Below are positions 42,673 to 49,624 of a stretch of DNA of 64,000 nucleotides, in pieces; position 1 is the first letter of the stretch; each line of letters begins with the position of its first letter. Both the position numbers and the translations under genes were made by a program. The stretch comes from Sinomonas terrae. Lineage in GTDB: Bacteria > Actinomycetota > Actinomycetes > Actinomycetales > Micrococcaceae. The stretch lies in NCBI RefSeq assembly GCF_022539255.1, contig NZ_JAKZBV010000001.1, positions 4,092,001-4,156,000 of the forward strand, read 5' to 3'. The notes under the pieces were generated by a model that saw only the letters and a list, made by a program, of their open reading frames with translations, ran no database searches and had not been told where the DNA came from.

Positions 42673-43308
42673 TCAGCGGACGCGTTCGGCGCGGCTGAAA
42701 CGCGCGCGCGGGCCCGACGCAATGTGCAGCAGGACGGGGCAAGGATGCCCGAAGAGCAGGTCCATCCCGCCCACGAGCCGCTCGACTTCGGCAGTGATCG
42801 AGTGAGGGTCCGCCCCCTGTCTGGCGACGACCCGCACGCGCAACGCGACCTTTCCCTCGAATTCGACGGCGGCCACGGAGGTGCTCAGGAGGTCCTTGCG
42901 AAGGGCGAGGGCCGCGCGAAGGGCCTGATCAGCCGCCGACGCCGCGATGGACACCTGCCCCGGGGCCTCACCTGTCTCCGGAACGCCTTGCTCCGCCTTC
43001 CGGTTCGACCAGGCGATGAGGTCCCGGCGGCCAGTCCCTTGGAGCGCCATCCAGCCGATCATCCCCAGGATGATCAGCACGAGCAGGGCCATTGCGAGCA
43101 GCCAGAGCCAGCTGACGTTCGTGCCTGGAATGAGTGTGGACGCGAACGCCCGACCCGCCCTCAGTGAAGCCGAGGGCGCCCACTCCGTCCACCACTCCGC
43201 GACCGCTGGCACGGCCGCAAGCATGAGCATGAGGACGCCGACCGTGAGGACAAGCAGCCCGAACAGGAGGATGAGGATGCGGTTGAGCAATCGCGGCGTT
43301 CCGTTCAT
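42673..43308 (-). CDS. AmaP-like membrane protein of the Asp23 operon
   Basis: This 211-residue protein has two N-terminal membrane segments (about 8-35 and 65-90) and a cytosolic domain that resembles a single Asp23-like alpha/beta unit (VSIAASAADQALRAALALRK to VALRVRVVARQGADPHSITAEVERL). AmaP anchors Asp23 to the membrane in Firmicutes; the actinobacterial role is inferred. It is the last gene of a five-gene operon. Confidence 0.75.
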   Translation of the reverse strand: MNGTPRLLNRILILLFGLLVLTVGVLMLMLAAVPAVAEWWTEWAPSASLRAGRAFASTLIPGTNVSWLWLLAMALLVLIILGMIGWMALQGTGRRDLIAWSNRKAEQGVPETGEAPGQVSIAASAADQALRAALALRKDLLSTSVAAVEFEGKVALRVRVVARQGADPHSITAEVERLVGGMDLLFGHPCPVLLHIASGPRARFSRAERVR

Positions 43309-43973
43309 GCGCCGACCACCCCCGTGCCCGCGACGCGCACCCGGAGGAGCGGGTACGGATGGGGCCGCAGGCGTCGGAGCTCATCCTCCACTGCGGCGAG
43401 GACAGCCTCCGCGCTGACCGGGATCCCCGAGGTCGGCCGTACGTTGACGATTGCCTCGTTGCGGGAAAGCACCACGTTGACTTGCTCCGGACGCACCGTT
43501 GCCGCGCTCCGAGCACGGCGGGCGAGCGCCGAGGCGAGCACCTCGTCATCGAGGACGACGGCGACCCGCTGGCCGGGCAGGGACCGGCGGCCGGAGCGGC
43601 CGCGAAGAAGTGCGACGAGCACGAAGATGAGCCCGACTACCGCGATCACGAGACCGAGCAGTCCGAGGATGTTCCGATCGGCGTCCTCCGGGAGGCCGGA
43701 GACGAAGCGGGCGGCGCTTTCAGGATCGATGATCCAAGCTGGCTGATTGATGGCTTGAAGCGTCGATTCGAGAAGGGCGTAGACGCACAGCAGCGTGACG
43801 ACAAGGGCCACGATCGCGGACGCGAGCACTCGCCCCGAGCCCGTTTCCCTCCGGACGGCACGATCGAGCCGGTGGTTCGGGCGCATGCTTCCCGGCTCCG
43901 CGATTGCCCCTTGGTCATGGGGCGGCGGGGCGTGGTCGCCGTCGTGCGCAGTGCCCGGAGCGTCCACGCTCAT
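43305..43973 (-). CDS. DUF6286-like membrane protein of the Asp23 operon
   Basis: This 222-residue protein has two membrane segments (about 48-70 and 103-124) and a C-terminal soluble domain (VAVVLDDEVLASALARRARSAATVRPEQVNVVL). Its ATG overlaps the upstream stop by 4 nt and its stop overlaps the AmaP-like start. The family assignment is from memory of actinobacterial Asp23 operons. Confidence 0.7.
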   Translation of the reverse strand: MSVDAPGTAHDGDHAPPPHDQGAIAEPGSMRPNHRLDRAVRRETGSGRVLASAIVALVVTLLCVYALLESTLQAINQPAWIIDPESAARFVSGLPEDADRNILGLLGLVIAVVGLIFVLVALLRGRSGRRSLPGQRVAVVLDDEVLASALARRARSAATVRPEQVNVVLSRNEAIVNVRPTSGIPVSAEAVLAAVEDELRRLRPHPYPLLRVRVAGTGVVGA

Positions 43974-44347
43974 ACGACCCGCGCCTTCTGGCCGAACGGC
44001 GGCCGGACTCCTGCGATGCGGATGTCCACTCTGCTGAGTTGCGCGCCGCTCAACCCAGATACATGGTGCAGAATCGCCGCCTTCGCCGCCGTCGCCCGAT
44101 CCCAGACACTCCCGCCGGCTGCCGAGACATCCTCGGGTCCCGAGATGGCTCCGAGATCGGGCACCGCAATGGGCGAGACGATCCGCAGAGCCAGCAGCCC
44201 GGCGTCGTCCGTCCACGACGCCCGCACCTCACCCGGCCGCACACCGAACTGCTCCGCGGCCGCGGCCTGCGCGAGGCTCGTGAGGGCCTGGGTGCTTACG
44301 CGGTTGTGGCCCACGAGCACGCGAGCCGCTGGGGCGGCTTCGCTCAC
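43970..44347 (-). CDS. Asp23/Gls24-related small protein
   Basis: This 125-residue soluble protein sits within the Asp23 operon. It starts at a GTG overlapping the DUF2273 stop (GTGA). It resembles the short Asp23-like proteins (VRASWTDDAGLLALRIVSPIAVPD) that accompany the main Asp23 gene. Exact function is unknown. Confidence 0.65.
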   Translation of the reverse strand: MSEAAPAARVLVGHNRVSTQALTSLAQAAAAEQFGVRPGEVRASWTDDAGLLALRIVSPIAVPDLGAISGPEDVSAAGGSVWDRATAAKAAILHHVSGLSGAQLSRVDIRIAGVRPPFGQKARVV

Positions 44348-44535
44348 GACGACGAGCGCCTTCCGCTCAGCGCATCCCAGACGCGGCGCAGATCGACTTT
44401 GCCCTCGAGGACCCGGCCGAGGACCGCCCCGATGGCCATGAAGATGAGGGACCCGATGAAGCCCCACGCCCCGAACTGGAAGGACATGAAGGCGACAAAG
44501 GCACCTATGGCGATGCCAATCACGGTGAGATTCAC
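44344..44535 (-). CDS. DUF2273 family small membrane protein
   Basis: This 63-residue protein has two membrane segments (about 4-20 and 24-42) separated by a Phe/Gly-rich turn, and a basic tail ending GRRSSS. This is the usual companion between Asp23 and AmaP genes. Coupled by overlap on both sides. Confidence 0.8.
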   Translation of the reverse strand: MNLTVIGIAIGAFVAFMSFQFGAWGFIGSLIFMAIGAVLGRVLEGKVDLRRVWDALSGRRSSS

Positions 44536-45008
44536 AGCACCTCGATTCCGGCCGGACCGGCCGAGCGCGGCGCCACAGGTGGCTCCGGCTGGCGCGCATC
44601 GCCCGGCCTGCTTTCGCCGATGAAGACGTCGGCGATCTCCACGTTGACCTCGATGACCGTCAGGCCGGTGAGCTCTTCGACGGCCCGGTAGACAGCGGCG
44701 CGCACATCGTCGGCGAGCTTCTGCAGCGGAATCCCATACTTCGCGACGAGCGTCACGTCCACGGCGGCCTGGGTCTCGCCGACCTCCGCACGCACGCCCC
44801 CCGCGTGATCCGCGCCGACCGCGTCCCGGATCGCGCCGAGGGCCCGGGAGGGAGCGGTGCCAAGCGAGTGCACGCCGAGGACGGATCGTGCGGCCGCCGC
44901 CGCGACCTTCGCCACGGCCTGCTCTTGGATAATCGTCCGGCCACCAGGCTCGGGAGGATCGACTGCGTACGCGGGCGGGCCCGGTCGCACCTCAGGATAT
45001 TGCTCCAT
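44532..45008 (-). CDS. Asp23/Gls24 family envelope stress response protein
   Basis: This 158-residue protein contains the Asp23 domain at about 22-130: TIIQEQAVAKVAAAAARSVLGV, then AAVDVTLVAKYGIPLQKLADDVRAAVYRAVEELTGL and VIEVNVEIADVFI. Asp23 proteins form membrane-associated assemblies linked to cell-wall stress. It is the first gene of the operon. The C-terminal 25 residues are Pro-rich. Confidence 0.85.
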   Translation of the reverse strand: MEQYPEVRPGPPAYAVDPPEPGGRTIIQEQAVAKVAAAAARSVLGVHSLGTAPSRALGAIRDAVGADHAGGVRAEVGETQAAVDVTLVAKYGIPLQKLADDVRAAVYRAVEELTGLTVIEVNVEIADVFIGESRPGDARQPEPPVAPRSAGPAGIEVL

Positions 45009-45470
45009 GCCGTTCCCCTCGCCGTCTCCCTTGCCAGTTCAGTGAGCCCTGATCCCACCTTAGTACGGCATAAAACACGAACGCCTTAAAACACGAAACC
45101 CCCGATTTCTCGGGGGTTTCCCGATCTCTCGGGTTTTCGCTGTGGCTCCCTGGCCGAACAGCAGGACGATCTCGCCCAAGAGACTGCCTTGGACGAGCGA
45201 TCCCTTGGAATCGCCCACGGCATCTCGCCATTCTCCTTTTCACACGCGTGCTCTGGGTCGTCGGGCTGGCCGACAACGGAGAAGGCGGGCTCATCCAGAC
45301 GATCCTGCTCGTCGGTTCCTCGGGACGATCGTGCCCAACTTCGCCCTCACCCTCCGCAGCGGAGCACCACTCATCGGCCAATAACTGCCGGGAAGAGCAG
45401 GCCAAATAGCGCTGCGATTCACAGCGAAGGCTTGTCCTCGTTGTCCTTGCACCCCGCGCCGTCAGACTCT
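45009..45470. other. Intergenic region with a terminator and possible gene debris
   Basis: The first part holds the Asp23 promoter and the hairpin at 45095. From about 45140 to 45400 the plus strand can be read as a short membrane-like peptide (FTRVLWVVGLADNGEGGLIQ), but with no credible start, so this is probably debris. It marks the left edge of the accessory region. Confidence 0.4.
45095..45120 (-). terminator. Hairpin with minus-strand T tail
   Basis: Perfect 11-bp arms GAAACCCCCGA and TCGGGGGTTTC; on the minus strand it is followed by GTGTTTT. The arrangement (ACACGAAA, hairpin, then GTGGCTCC) is repeated at 51500-51545. Confidence 0.65.
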
Positions 45471-45812
45471 TCAGCTGGCTGGGTCATACATGAATGCCCG
45501 CACCTCCTGGGCGCACCGGCAGGCCGCCGCAATTTTCGCAGCCCATTCGAATGCCGCCTTGCGGGAGGGCAGCTCCAGTATTGCGTAACCGCCTTCGATC
45601 TGCTTCGTCTGCGGATATGTCCCCTCAGTGACCGCACCATCCCCATCGACCCGAACGGGCAGAATGCTCTCGTCGATTCCACCGCCGAACACCCAGACGC
45701 CCGCATCCTTCGCCTCTGCCACAACCGCGTGCGCTGCATCCGAAACTGCTTGCATATCCTCGGCGGCAACGTCCATAGCGCCGCTCGGGAACGAAATCAG
45801 GTACTTCGTCAT
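45471..45812 (-). CDS. YciI-like (YCII-related) domain protein
   Basis: This 113-residue ferredoxin-like protein starts MTKYLISFPSGAMDV and contains AVVAEAKDAGVWVFGGGIDES and KQIEGGYAILELPSRKAAFEWAAKIA, typical of the DGPF/YCII family often found beside sigma factors. No sigma gene is adjacent here. GGAG precedes the ATG. Function is unknown. Confidence 0.8.
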   Translation of the reverse strand: MTKYLISFPSGAMDVAAEDMQAVSDAAHAVVAEAKDAGVWVFGGGIDESILPVRVDGDGAVTEGTYPQTKQIEGGYAILELPSRKAAFEWAAKIAAACRCAQEVRAFMYDPAS

Positions 45813-46030
45813 CGTCGACTCCTTCTTCCTGCCTCAGGGATGACTGGGTCAAGGATCGGACCCATCGTCGCCGAAGCGGCGCACCGTCACAAGGTTCCCA
45901 TCGTGAGCGTGCCGAAGGCGTAGCCCGGAGGGCCTGTACCGGCGGCCGGACGCCCTACGATCGGGCGGCCGGCACCAGGGCCTTTTGCCCGACGCTGCTT
46001 GCGTCTGCGTCGCCACATCGTCACCCAGCG
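45813..46030. other. Intergenic DNA, nothing recognised
   Basis: No convincing reading frame. Some GC-rich inverted repeats (GGCGGCCGG around 45940-45975) are present. The terminator of the peptide operon follows at 46031. Confidence 0.4.
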
Positions 46031-46067
46031 GAGGAGGGAGGCTCGGTGTGGCCGGGCCTCCCTCCTC
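46031..46067 (-). terminator. Hairpin terminator of the peptide operon
   Basis: Perfect 12-bp arms GAGGAGGGAGGC (46031-46042) and GCCTCCCTCCTC (46056-46067). It lies about 50 bp after the stop of the last peptide gene on the minus strand. Confidence 0.7.
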
Positions 46068-46117
46068 GCTGTCCGGCGCCGTGTGGGAGAGGAAGGCGCC
46101 GGGGTCTTGCGGGCCGG

Positions 46118-46309
46118 TCAGAACTGTGTGACGGAGATGCTCTGGACGGCGGTGCTGTTCGCTGCCGAGAAGACCGTTCCCGCGTTCACCGCGTAGGAGG
46201 CGTTCTGGGCTGCGATGAGGGCGGTGTTCATGTCCCACAGGAGAGTCTCGCGGCTGGGGAGCAGCTCGACGGTCTCGGCGGACAGTTCGGTGATGGTGAG
46301 CTTGGTCAT
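46118..46309 (-). CDS. RiPP-like precursor peptide, 63 residues (paralogue 1)
   Basis: One of four 63-residue peptides that align without gaps. It has the family block AETVELLPSRETLLWDMN at residues 11-28, then an Ala/Asn/Val-rich C-terminal half (NASYAVNAGTV, SAANS) ending SVTQF. No Cys. AAGGAG lies 9 nt before the ATG, so translation is well supported. It is the last gene of the run M50 protease, peptide 3, peptide 2, peptide 1. The leader/core boundary and any modification are unknown. Confidence 0.75.
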   Translation of the reverse strand: MTKLTITELSAETVELLPSRETLLWDMNTALIAAQNASYAVNAGTVFSAANSTAVQSISVTQF

Positions 46310-46448
46310 GATGGTCGACTCCTTGATGGTGGCGCCGTGGAGGCGGTGCCGGATGGTTGGGTGGTTCTGGTTCGAAGTTCGGACCGGTCCAGGGCGCAGG
46401 GCGGGGTTTCCCTGCCGCGGAGCGCTGGTTCCCGGTCCGCGCTCTCGG

Positions 46449-46640
46449 CTAGTGCTGGAGCACGCCGACGAGCTGGAGTGCGCTGGCGTTCGCCGTAGAC
46501 CCGATCGTCGCGGCATTGACCGCGATGGCAAGGTTGACGGCGACGACCGGTGCGACGTTGATGTCGAAGAGCATCGTGTCGCGTTGCGGTAGCAGCTCGG
46601 CGTGCTCGGCGGCGATGTCTTCGGCAAGCGGTGCCTGCAT
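46449..46640 (-). CDS. RiPP-like precursor peptide, 63 residues (paralogue 2, most divergent)
   Basis: A 63-residue peptide aligned gaplessly with the other three. It keeps AEHAELLPQRDTMLFDIN, NA-T, STANA and Q residues, but the C-terminal half is more hydrophobic (PVVAVNLAIAVNAATIG) and ends GVLQH. It starts MQAPLAED. AGGAGG lies 5 nt before the ATG. The divergence suggests the peptides are not redundant and may act as a set. Confidence 0.72.
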   Translation of the reverse strand: MQAPLAEDIAAEHAELLPQRDTMLFDINVAPVVAVNLAIAVNAATIGSTANASALQLVGVLQH

Positions 46641-46709
46641 GGTGTCCTCCTGGGTTGTGGCACCCGACGCCGACGTGGTGGTCGACGCCGGGTGCGTGTC
46701 GGTGCAGGG

Positions 46710-46901
46710 TCAGAACTGGGTGACGGAGACGCCTTGGAGGGCAACGCTGTTCGCGGCCGAGAGGACGGTCGCGGCGTTGACCGCGTACGAGGCGTTCGAG
46801 GCCAGGATGCCGGCGACGTTCTGGTCCCAGAAGAGGGTCTCGCGGCCCGGGAGCAGCTCGACGGTCTCAGCGGCAAGTTCGGCCTTGGTGAGCTTCTGCA
46901 T
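46710..46901 (-). CDS. RiPP-like precursor peptide, 63 residues (paralogue 3)
   Basis: A 63-residue peptide closest to paralogue 1: MQKLTKAELAAETVELLPGR at the start, DQNVAGILASNASYAVNAAT in the middle, ending SVTQF. The ATG at 46901 is preceded by AAAGGGGG at 8 nt; an in-frame GTG at 46910 was rejected because it overlaps this ribosome site. It lies 61 bp after the M50 protease stop, fitting one operon. Confidence 0.75.
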   Translation of the reverse strand: MQKLTKAELAAETVELLPGRETLFWDQNVAGILASNASYAVNAATVLSAANSVALQGVSVTQF

Positions 46902-46962
46902 GATGTTCACCCCCTTTCAGCGGTGGGTCGTGGCTCTCAGCTCCTGAGAGCTGGTGCCCGGT

Positions 46963-48306
46963 TCAGCTGTGTCGGCCGATCCGGAGTCTGCGGGAGGGGA
47001 TCGCGTGCCGTGGCAGAGGGCGCGGCGCGCGAGGGGTGAGGCGCCGGATGGCGGCGCGTCCGACGGTCCCAAACGCCTGGGCCAGGATCAGCACTGATCC
47101 GACGGCCGGAAGCGCGATGAGGGTGATCGCGAGCACCGAGAGGGCGGCTTCGAGAGGCTGGCCCGTGGCGAGGGCGATCGAGAGGTTCCTGGCGTGGGCG
47201 GCCACGGCTGTGAGAGCGGACGAGAGGATATAGGGCAGGCTCAGAGCGAGCCACACCACGACGCCGGCGAGGAACGGGACGACGACGAGCACCCACGAGG
47301 TGACGATCCATCGCGACAGCGGCCTGAGCTCGCTCACACGGCGGTCGATGCCCCGACCCGGGACGAGGCTGCGCAGCACGGGCCCGACGCGGGCGAACAG
47401 GTCCGGGACCCCGGCGAGGTCCGCGAGGACGAAGTATCCGTCCAGTCGGATGGCGGGCGGGAGCTGCTGCGCCATCTGGAGCTGGGTCATGATGACGAGC
47501 AGAAGCAGCAGGGGACTGCCCGTCGCAAGATAGCCGAGGCCGGCGCCGAGGACCCACCACAGATGGAAGTAGAGGCCGCCCAAGTCGGTCCGGATGCGGC
47601 CGCCGCGGCTCAGACGATACGAATCGGTCACGTCCGTGTAGAAGGCCGGGAAGATGATATATAGGCCGACCCCGATGACCCCTGGCCTCGCCCCGCCATA
47701 TCGGCAGGCCGTCGCATGGCCCACCTCGTGCACGAGGGCGCCGACGCTCATGAGCGCGAACAGGCTCAGGAGCAGCCCGGGCGTGAGGAGCACGTCGTTG
47801 AGTGCGGCGGCGGCGTTGGACCTGACGAACAGGAGCAGATCTAGCCCGACGAGCGCGAGGCACGCGAAGACGACCACCGGCGCCGTATACAGGGGCTTGA
47901 GCAGAACCGAGAGACGGGCGACGGCGCTGCGCGGCAGGAGCGTCGTCTTCGCGCTGAGGGCGAGGAGGGGCGTGGCCTTGGGAACCGGCGTGGCGACGCG
48001 GGCCTCAGGATGCTGGAGGAGACCGAGCGGCTCGAGCTTCTTCTCCGCGAGCAGTGTGAGTCCCTCGACATCGAGCTCCCGGCCGAAGCCGGCGCTCACA
48101 CGGCGTGCGAGTTCCTCTGAGGGAAGCGGGAGGGCAGCCTCGGTGATGATGAGATGGAGGAGTTCGCCGAGCTGGACTACCTGCCCGTCCGAGCGGCGGA
48201 CGAGGTACGTCACGTGGTTGAGGCCCGAGCCCGAGACGAGTCCGAGAAGCTCCAGCCCGGCCGTGCGCTCCCAGCGCTGCGGCGGTGCGGCAAGGTCCTG
48301 CGACAT
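46963..48306 (-). CDS. Membrane M50-type zinc metallopeptidase with a PqqD-like N-terminal domain (putative peptide maturation protease)
   Basis: This 447-residue protein has two parts. Residues about 25-98 look like a PqqD-type RiPP recognition element: strands (VTYLVRRSDGQVVQLG) followed by helices (SEELARRVSAGF, LTLLAEKKLEPLGLL). Residues about 135-420 are a multi-pass M50 protease with HEVGH at 193-197 and the third zinc ligand in LDG at 288-290. Such proteins usually sit beside small peptides and probably bind their leaders and cleave them in or at the membrane. AGGAG lies 8 nt before the ATG. It is upstream of three of the four peptides. Confidence 0.82.
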   Translation of the reverse strand: MSQDLAAPPQRWERTAGLELLGLVSGSGLNHVTYLVRRSDGQVVQLGELLHLIITEAALPLPSEELARRVSAGFGRELDVEGLTLLAEKKLEPLGLLQHPEARVATPVPKATPLLALSAKTTLLPRSAVARLSVLLKPLYTAPVVVFACLALVGLDLLLFVRSNAAAALNDVLLTPGLLLSLFALMSVGALVHEVGHATACRYGGARPGVIGVGLYIIFPAFYTDVTDSYRLSRGGRIRTDLGGLYFHLWWVLGAGLGYLATGSPLLLLLVIMTQLQMAQQLPPAIRLDGYFVLADLAGVPDLFARVGPVLRSLVPGRGIDRRVSELRPLSRWIVTSWVLVVVPFLAGVVVWLALSLPYILSSALTAVAAHARNLSIALATGQPLEAALSVLAITLIALPAVGSVLILAQAFGTVGRAAIRRLTPRAPRPLPRHAIPSRRLRIGRHS

Positions 48307-48387
48307 GTTCGTTGCTCCTGGCGTTCTTGGATGGTGGGGTGGTGGGTGGAGGCCGCTGGTCGCGGCGATGGGGAGAGCGGAGGGAGA

Positions 48388-48436
48388 CGGCGTTGGGGCC
48401 GTGGGTCCGGGGCCCCTGCGGTGGCCGGCCGCCCCG
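48388..48436. repeat. Duplicated GC-rich block, copy 1
   Basis: About 50 bp beginning CGGCGTTGGGGCCGTGGGT, nearly identical to 49112-49161; weaker similarity extends about 20 bp further toward lower coordinates. Its hairpin arms are partly mutated. It lies about 80 bp upstream of the M50 gene. Confidence 0.7.
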
Positions 48437-48458
48437 TGTTGATCTGCTGTGGCGATAT

Positions 48459-48692
48459 TCAGTCGAGCGGCGTGAGCCCTGCTGCTCTGAGGGTCCTGTG
48501 GGTGGCCTCTTCTGTGATTCCGCTCGATCCGTCCGAGCCTGGCTGGGGGTGCAGACCGCTGAGCTTGAGGGTCACCCATCCCGTACTGAGGGACACGTGC
48601 TCGACTGTCCCGCTCATGCGGCCACCAAAGCCACTGTCGCACTCGGCCTTCTGTCCGCAGTACAGGTCTGAAAGGTCGCACAATTCGATCAC
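48459..48692 (-). CDS. Possible small gene, function unknown
   Basis: A 77-residue frame on the operon strand between the zinc-ribbon gene and the M50 protease. The segment TVEHVSLSTGWVTLKLSGL followed by ITEEATHRTLRAAGL looks protein-like. The GTG start has only a poor ribosome site very close to it, and no family was recognised. It may be a real small operon gene or a remnant. Confidence 0.35.
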   Translation of the reverse strand: MIELCDLSDLYCGQKAECDSGFGGRMSGTVEHVSLSTGWVTLKLSGLHPQPGSDGSSGITEEATHRTLRAAGLTPLD

Positions 48693-48734
48693 TCTCCACT
48701 GCTCTCTCTATCCGATGTGGATACGTTTAATGAC

Positions 48735-49058
48735 TCAGCTCGCGGGTGCCGGGACTGCTTGCGACCGGTGCCCCGCTCCAGAACCGTGCAGCTCCGAGGC
48801 CATGTCTCCCTCCGGTTCTCGTGGTGGGGGAGCCAAAGTGCCCGTCCCTGCGGAGTATCTCGATGCGAGGGGAGCCGCAGCCGCTGGTCGTGCTTCCGGA
48901 CCGGTCCCCCAGCAAGCTGCGCTGCCAGGGAATCCAATAGGGGCTCCGCACACCGGGCAGTCGTCACGGACCGATTCCCGCTCGGGTGGTACTGACGGGA
49001 GGATCCCAGTGGGCGGCTGACGTTCCCGTCGGCTGTGCACTAACGCAATCCGCTTCAT
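48735..49058 (-). CDS. Small CxxC zinc-ribbon-like protein
   Basis: This 107-residue protein has a probable zinc knuckle CPVCGAPIG (about residues 34-42) and a further Cys in SAACWGTG, followed by an Ala/Pro/Gly-rich tail. AGGAGG lies 6 nt before the ATG, the best ribosome site in the area, so translation is likely. It lies between peptide 4 and the M50 gene on the same strand. Other frames are open here, so the C-terminal part is uncertain. Confidence 0.5.
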   Translation of the reverse strand: MKRIALVHSRRERQPPTGILPSVPPERESVRDDCPVCGAPIGFPGSAACWGTGPEARPAAAAPLASRYSAGTGTLAPPPREPEGDMASELHGSGAGHRSQAVPAPAS

Positions 49059-49111
49059 GACACGCCTCCTGTTGTTTCAGAAGCTGACCGATGGCGGAGA
49101 GGGGAGGGAAG

Positions 49112-49161
49112 CGGCGTTGGGGCCGTGGGTCCGGGGCGGCCTGCGGCGGCCGGCCGCCCCG
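49112..49161. repeat. Duplicated GC-rich block, copy 2
   Basis: The partner of 48388-48436. This copy retains an intact hairpin and lies between the peptide 4 gene and the zinc-ribbon gene. Confidence 0.7.
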
Positions 49162-49162
49162 G
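49131..49162 (-). terminator. Hairpin after peptide 4
   Basis: Perfect arms CCGGGGCGGCC (49131-49141) and GGCCGCCCCGG (49152-49162), 16 bp after the minus-strand stop of peptide 4. It may attenuate transcription so that the small peptide is made in excess over downstream genes. Confidence 0.65.
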
Positions 49163-49177
49163 ACAGGCGGGGCAGGG

Positions 49178-49369
49178 TCAGCCCTGCGTGACCGTGATGA
49201 ACTGGCCGGCTGCGCTGTTGGCGACCGAGCCGAGCGTCACGGCGTTGAGGGCGACCGAGCTGTTCGAGGCGAGGATGCCCGTCCAGTTCAGGTCGAACAC
49301 GAGGGTCTCGCGGCTCGGGAGCAACTCGACGGTCTCAGCGGCAAGGTCGGTCATGGTCAGCTTCGTCAT
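49178..49369 (-). CDS. RiPP-like precursor peptide, 63 residues (paralogue 4)
   Basis: A 63-residue peptide: MTKLTMTDLAAETVELLPSR, then ETLVFDLNWTGILASNSS, VALNAVTLGSVANSAAGQ and a TVTQG end. AAGGAG lies 9 nt before the ATG at 49369; the TTG at 49378 was rejected. It is about 2.3 kb from the other three, with its own promoter region carrying SARP-type direct repeats, and is followed by a strong hairpin. Confidence 0.75.
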   Translation of the reverse strand: MTKLTMTDLAAETVELLPSRETLVFDLNWTGILASNSSVALNAVTLGSVANSAAGQFITVTQG

Positions 49370-49432
49370 GGGACTCAACTCCTTGTAGTAGTGGTGATCT
49401 GAATCGGTGTCGCGATTGGGTCAATCGCTAGA

Positions 49433-49481
49433 GTTATTACATCGAATGGATTGTTATTCCGGAGTTATTGGCGTGTTATCG
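49433..49481 (-). promoter_or_regulatory. SARP-type direct repeats upstream of peptide 4
   Basis: GTTAT(T/C) elements start at 49453, 49464 and 49475, exactly 11 bp apart, with another at 49433. SARP activators bind short direct repeats spaced 11 bp apart just upstream of the -10 box. On the minus strand the repeats read rATAAC and are followed by an AT-rich stretch suited to a -10. The region is markedly AT-rich against its surroundings. Confidence 0.55.
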
Positions 49482-49563
49482 CTCTGACGTGGGAAAACGT
49501 TGCCGCTGGATGCCCCGAAAGAGCGGCGCGAGGGGCGTGGAGGCGGGCAGTGCGGGAGGAGAA

Positions 49564-49606
49564 GGGCCCCCCGTCGGCAACCTTTGAGGCTGCTGACGGG
49601 GGCCCT
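49564..49606 (-). terminator. Long hairpin, probable terminator
   Basis: GGGCCCCCCGTC and GACGGGGGCCC form a long imperfect stem with a partly paired middle (GGCAACC / GGCTGC). On the minus strand it lies downstream of the SARP gene and the decayed frame at 49625-50083, so it probably ends that transcript. Confidence 0.6.
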
Positions 49607-49624
49607 GGCAGGGGCGAGTTGACG

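Noticed and set aside
46118..46876. A 252-residue Arg/Ser-rich protein on the minus strand
   Set aside because: Only its last 63 codons (peptide 1) have a ribosome site and paralogues; the rest is another frame of peptides 2 and 3.
46118..49369. Daptide-type RiPP cluster
   Set aside because: The membrane protease and multiple precursors suggest it, but daptide precursors end in Thr and need a decarboxylase, aminotransferase and methyltransferase; none is present and these peptides end F, H or G.
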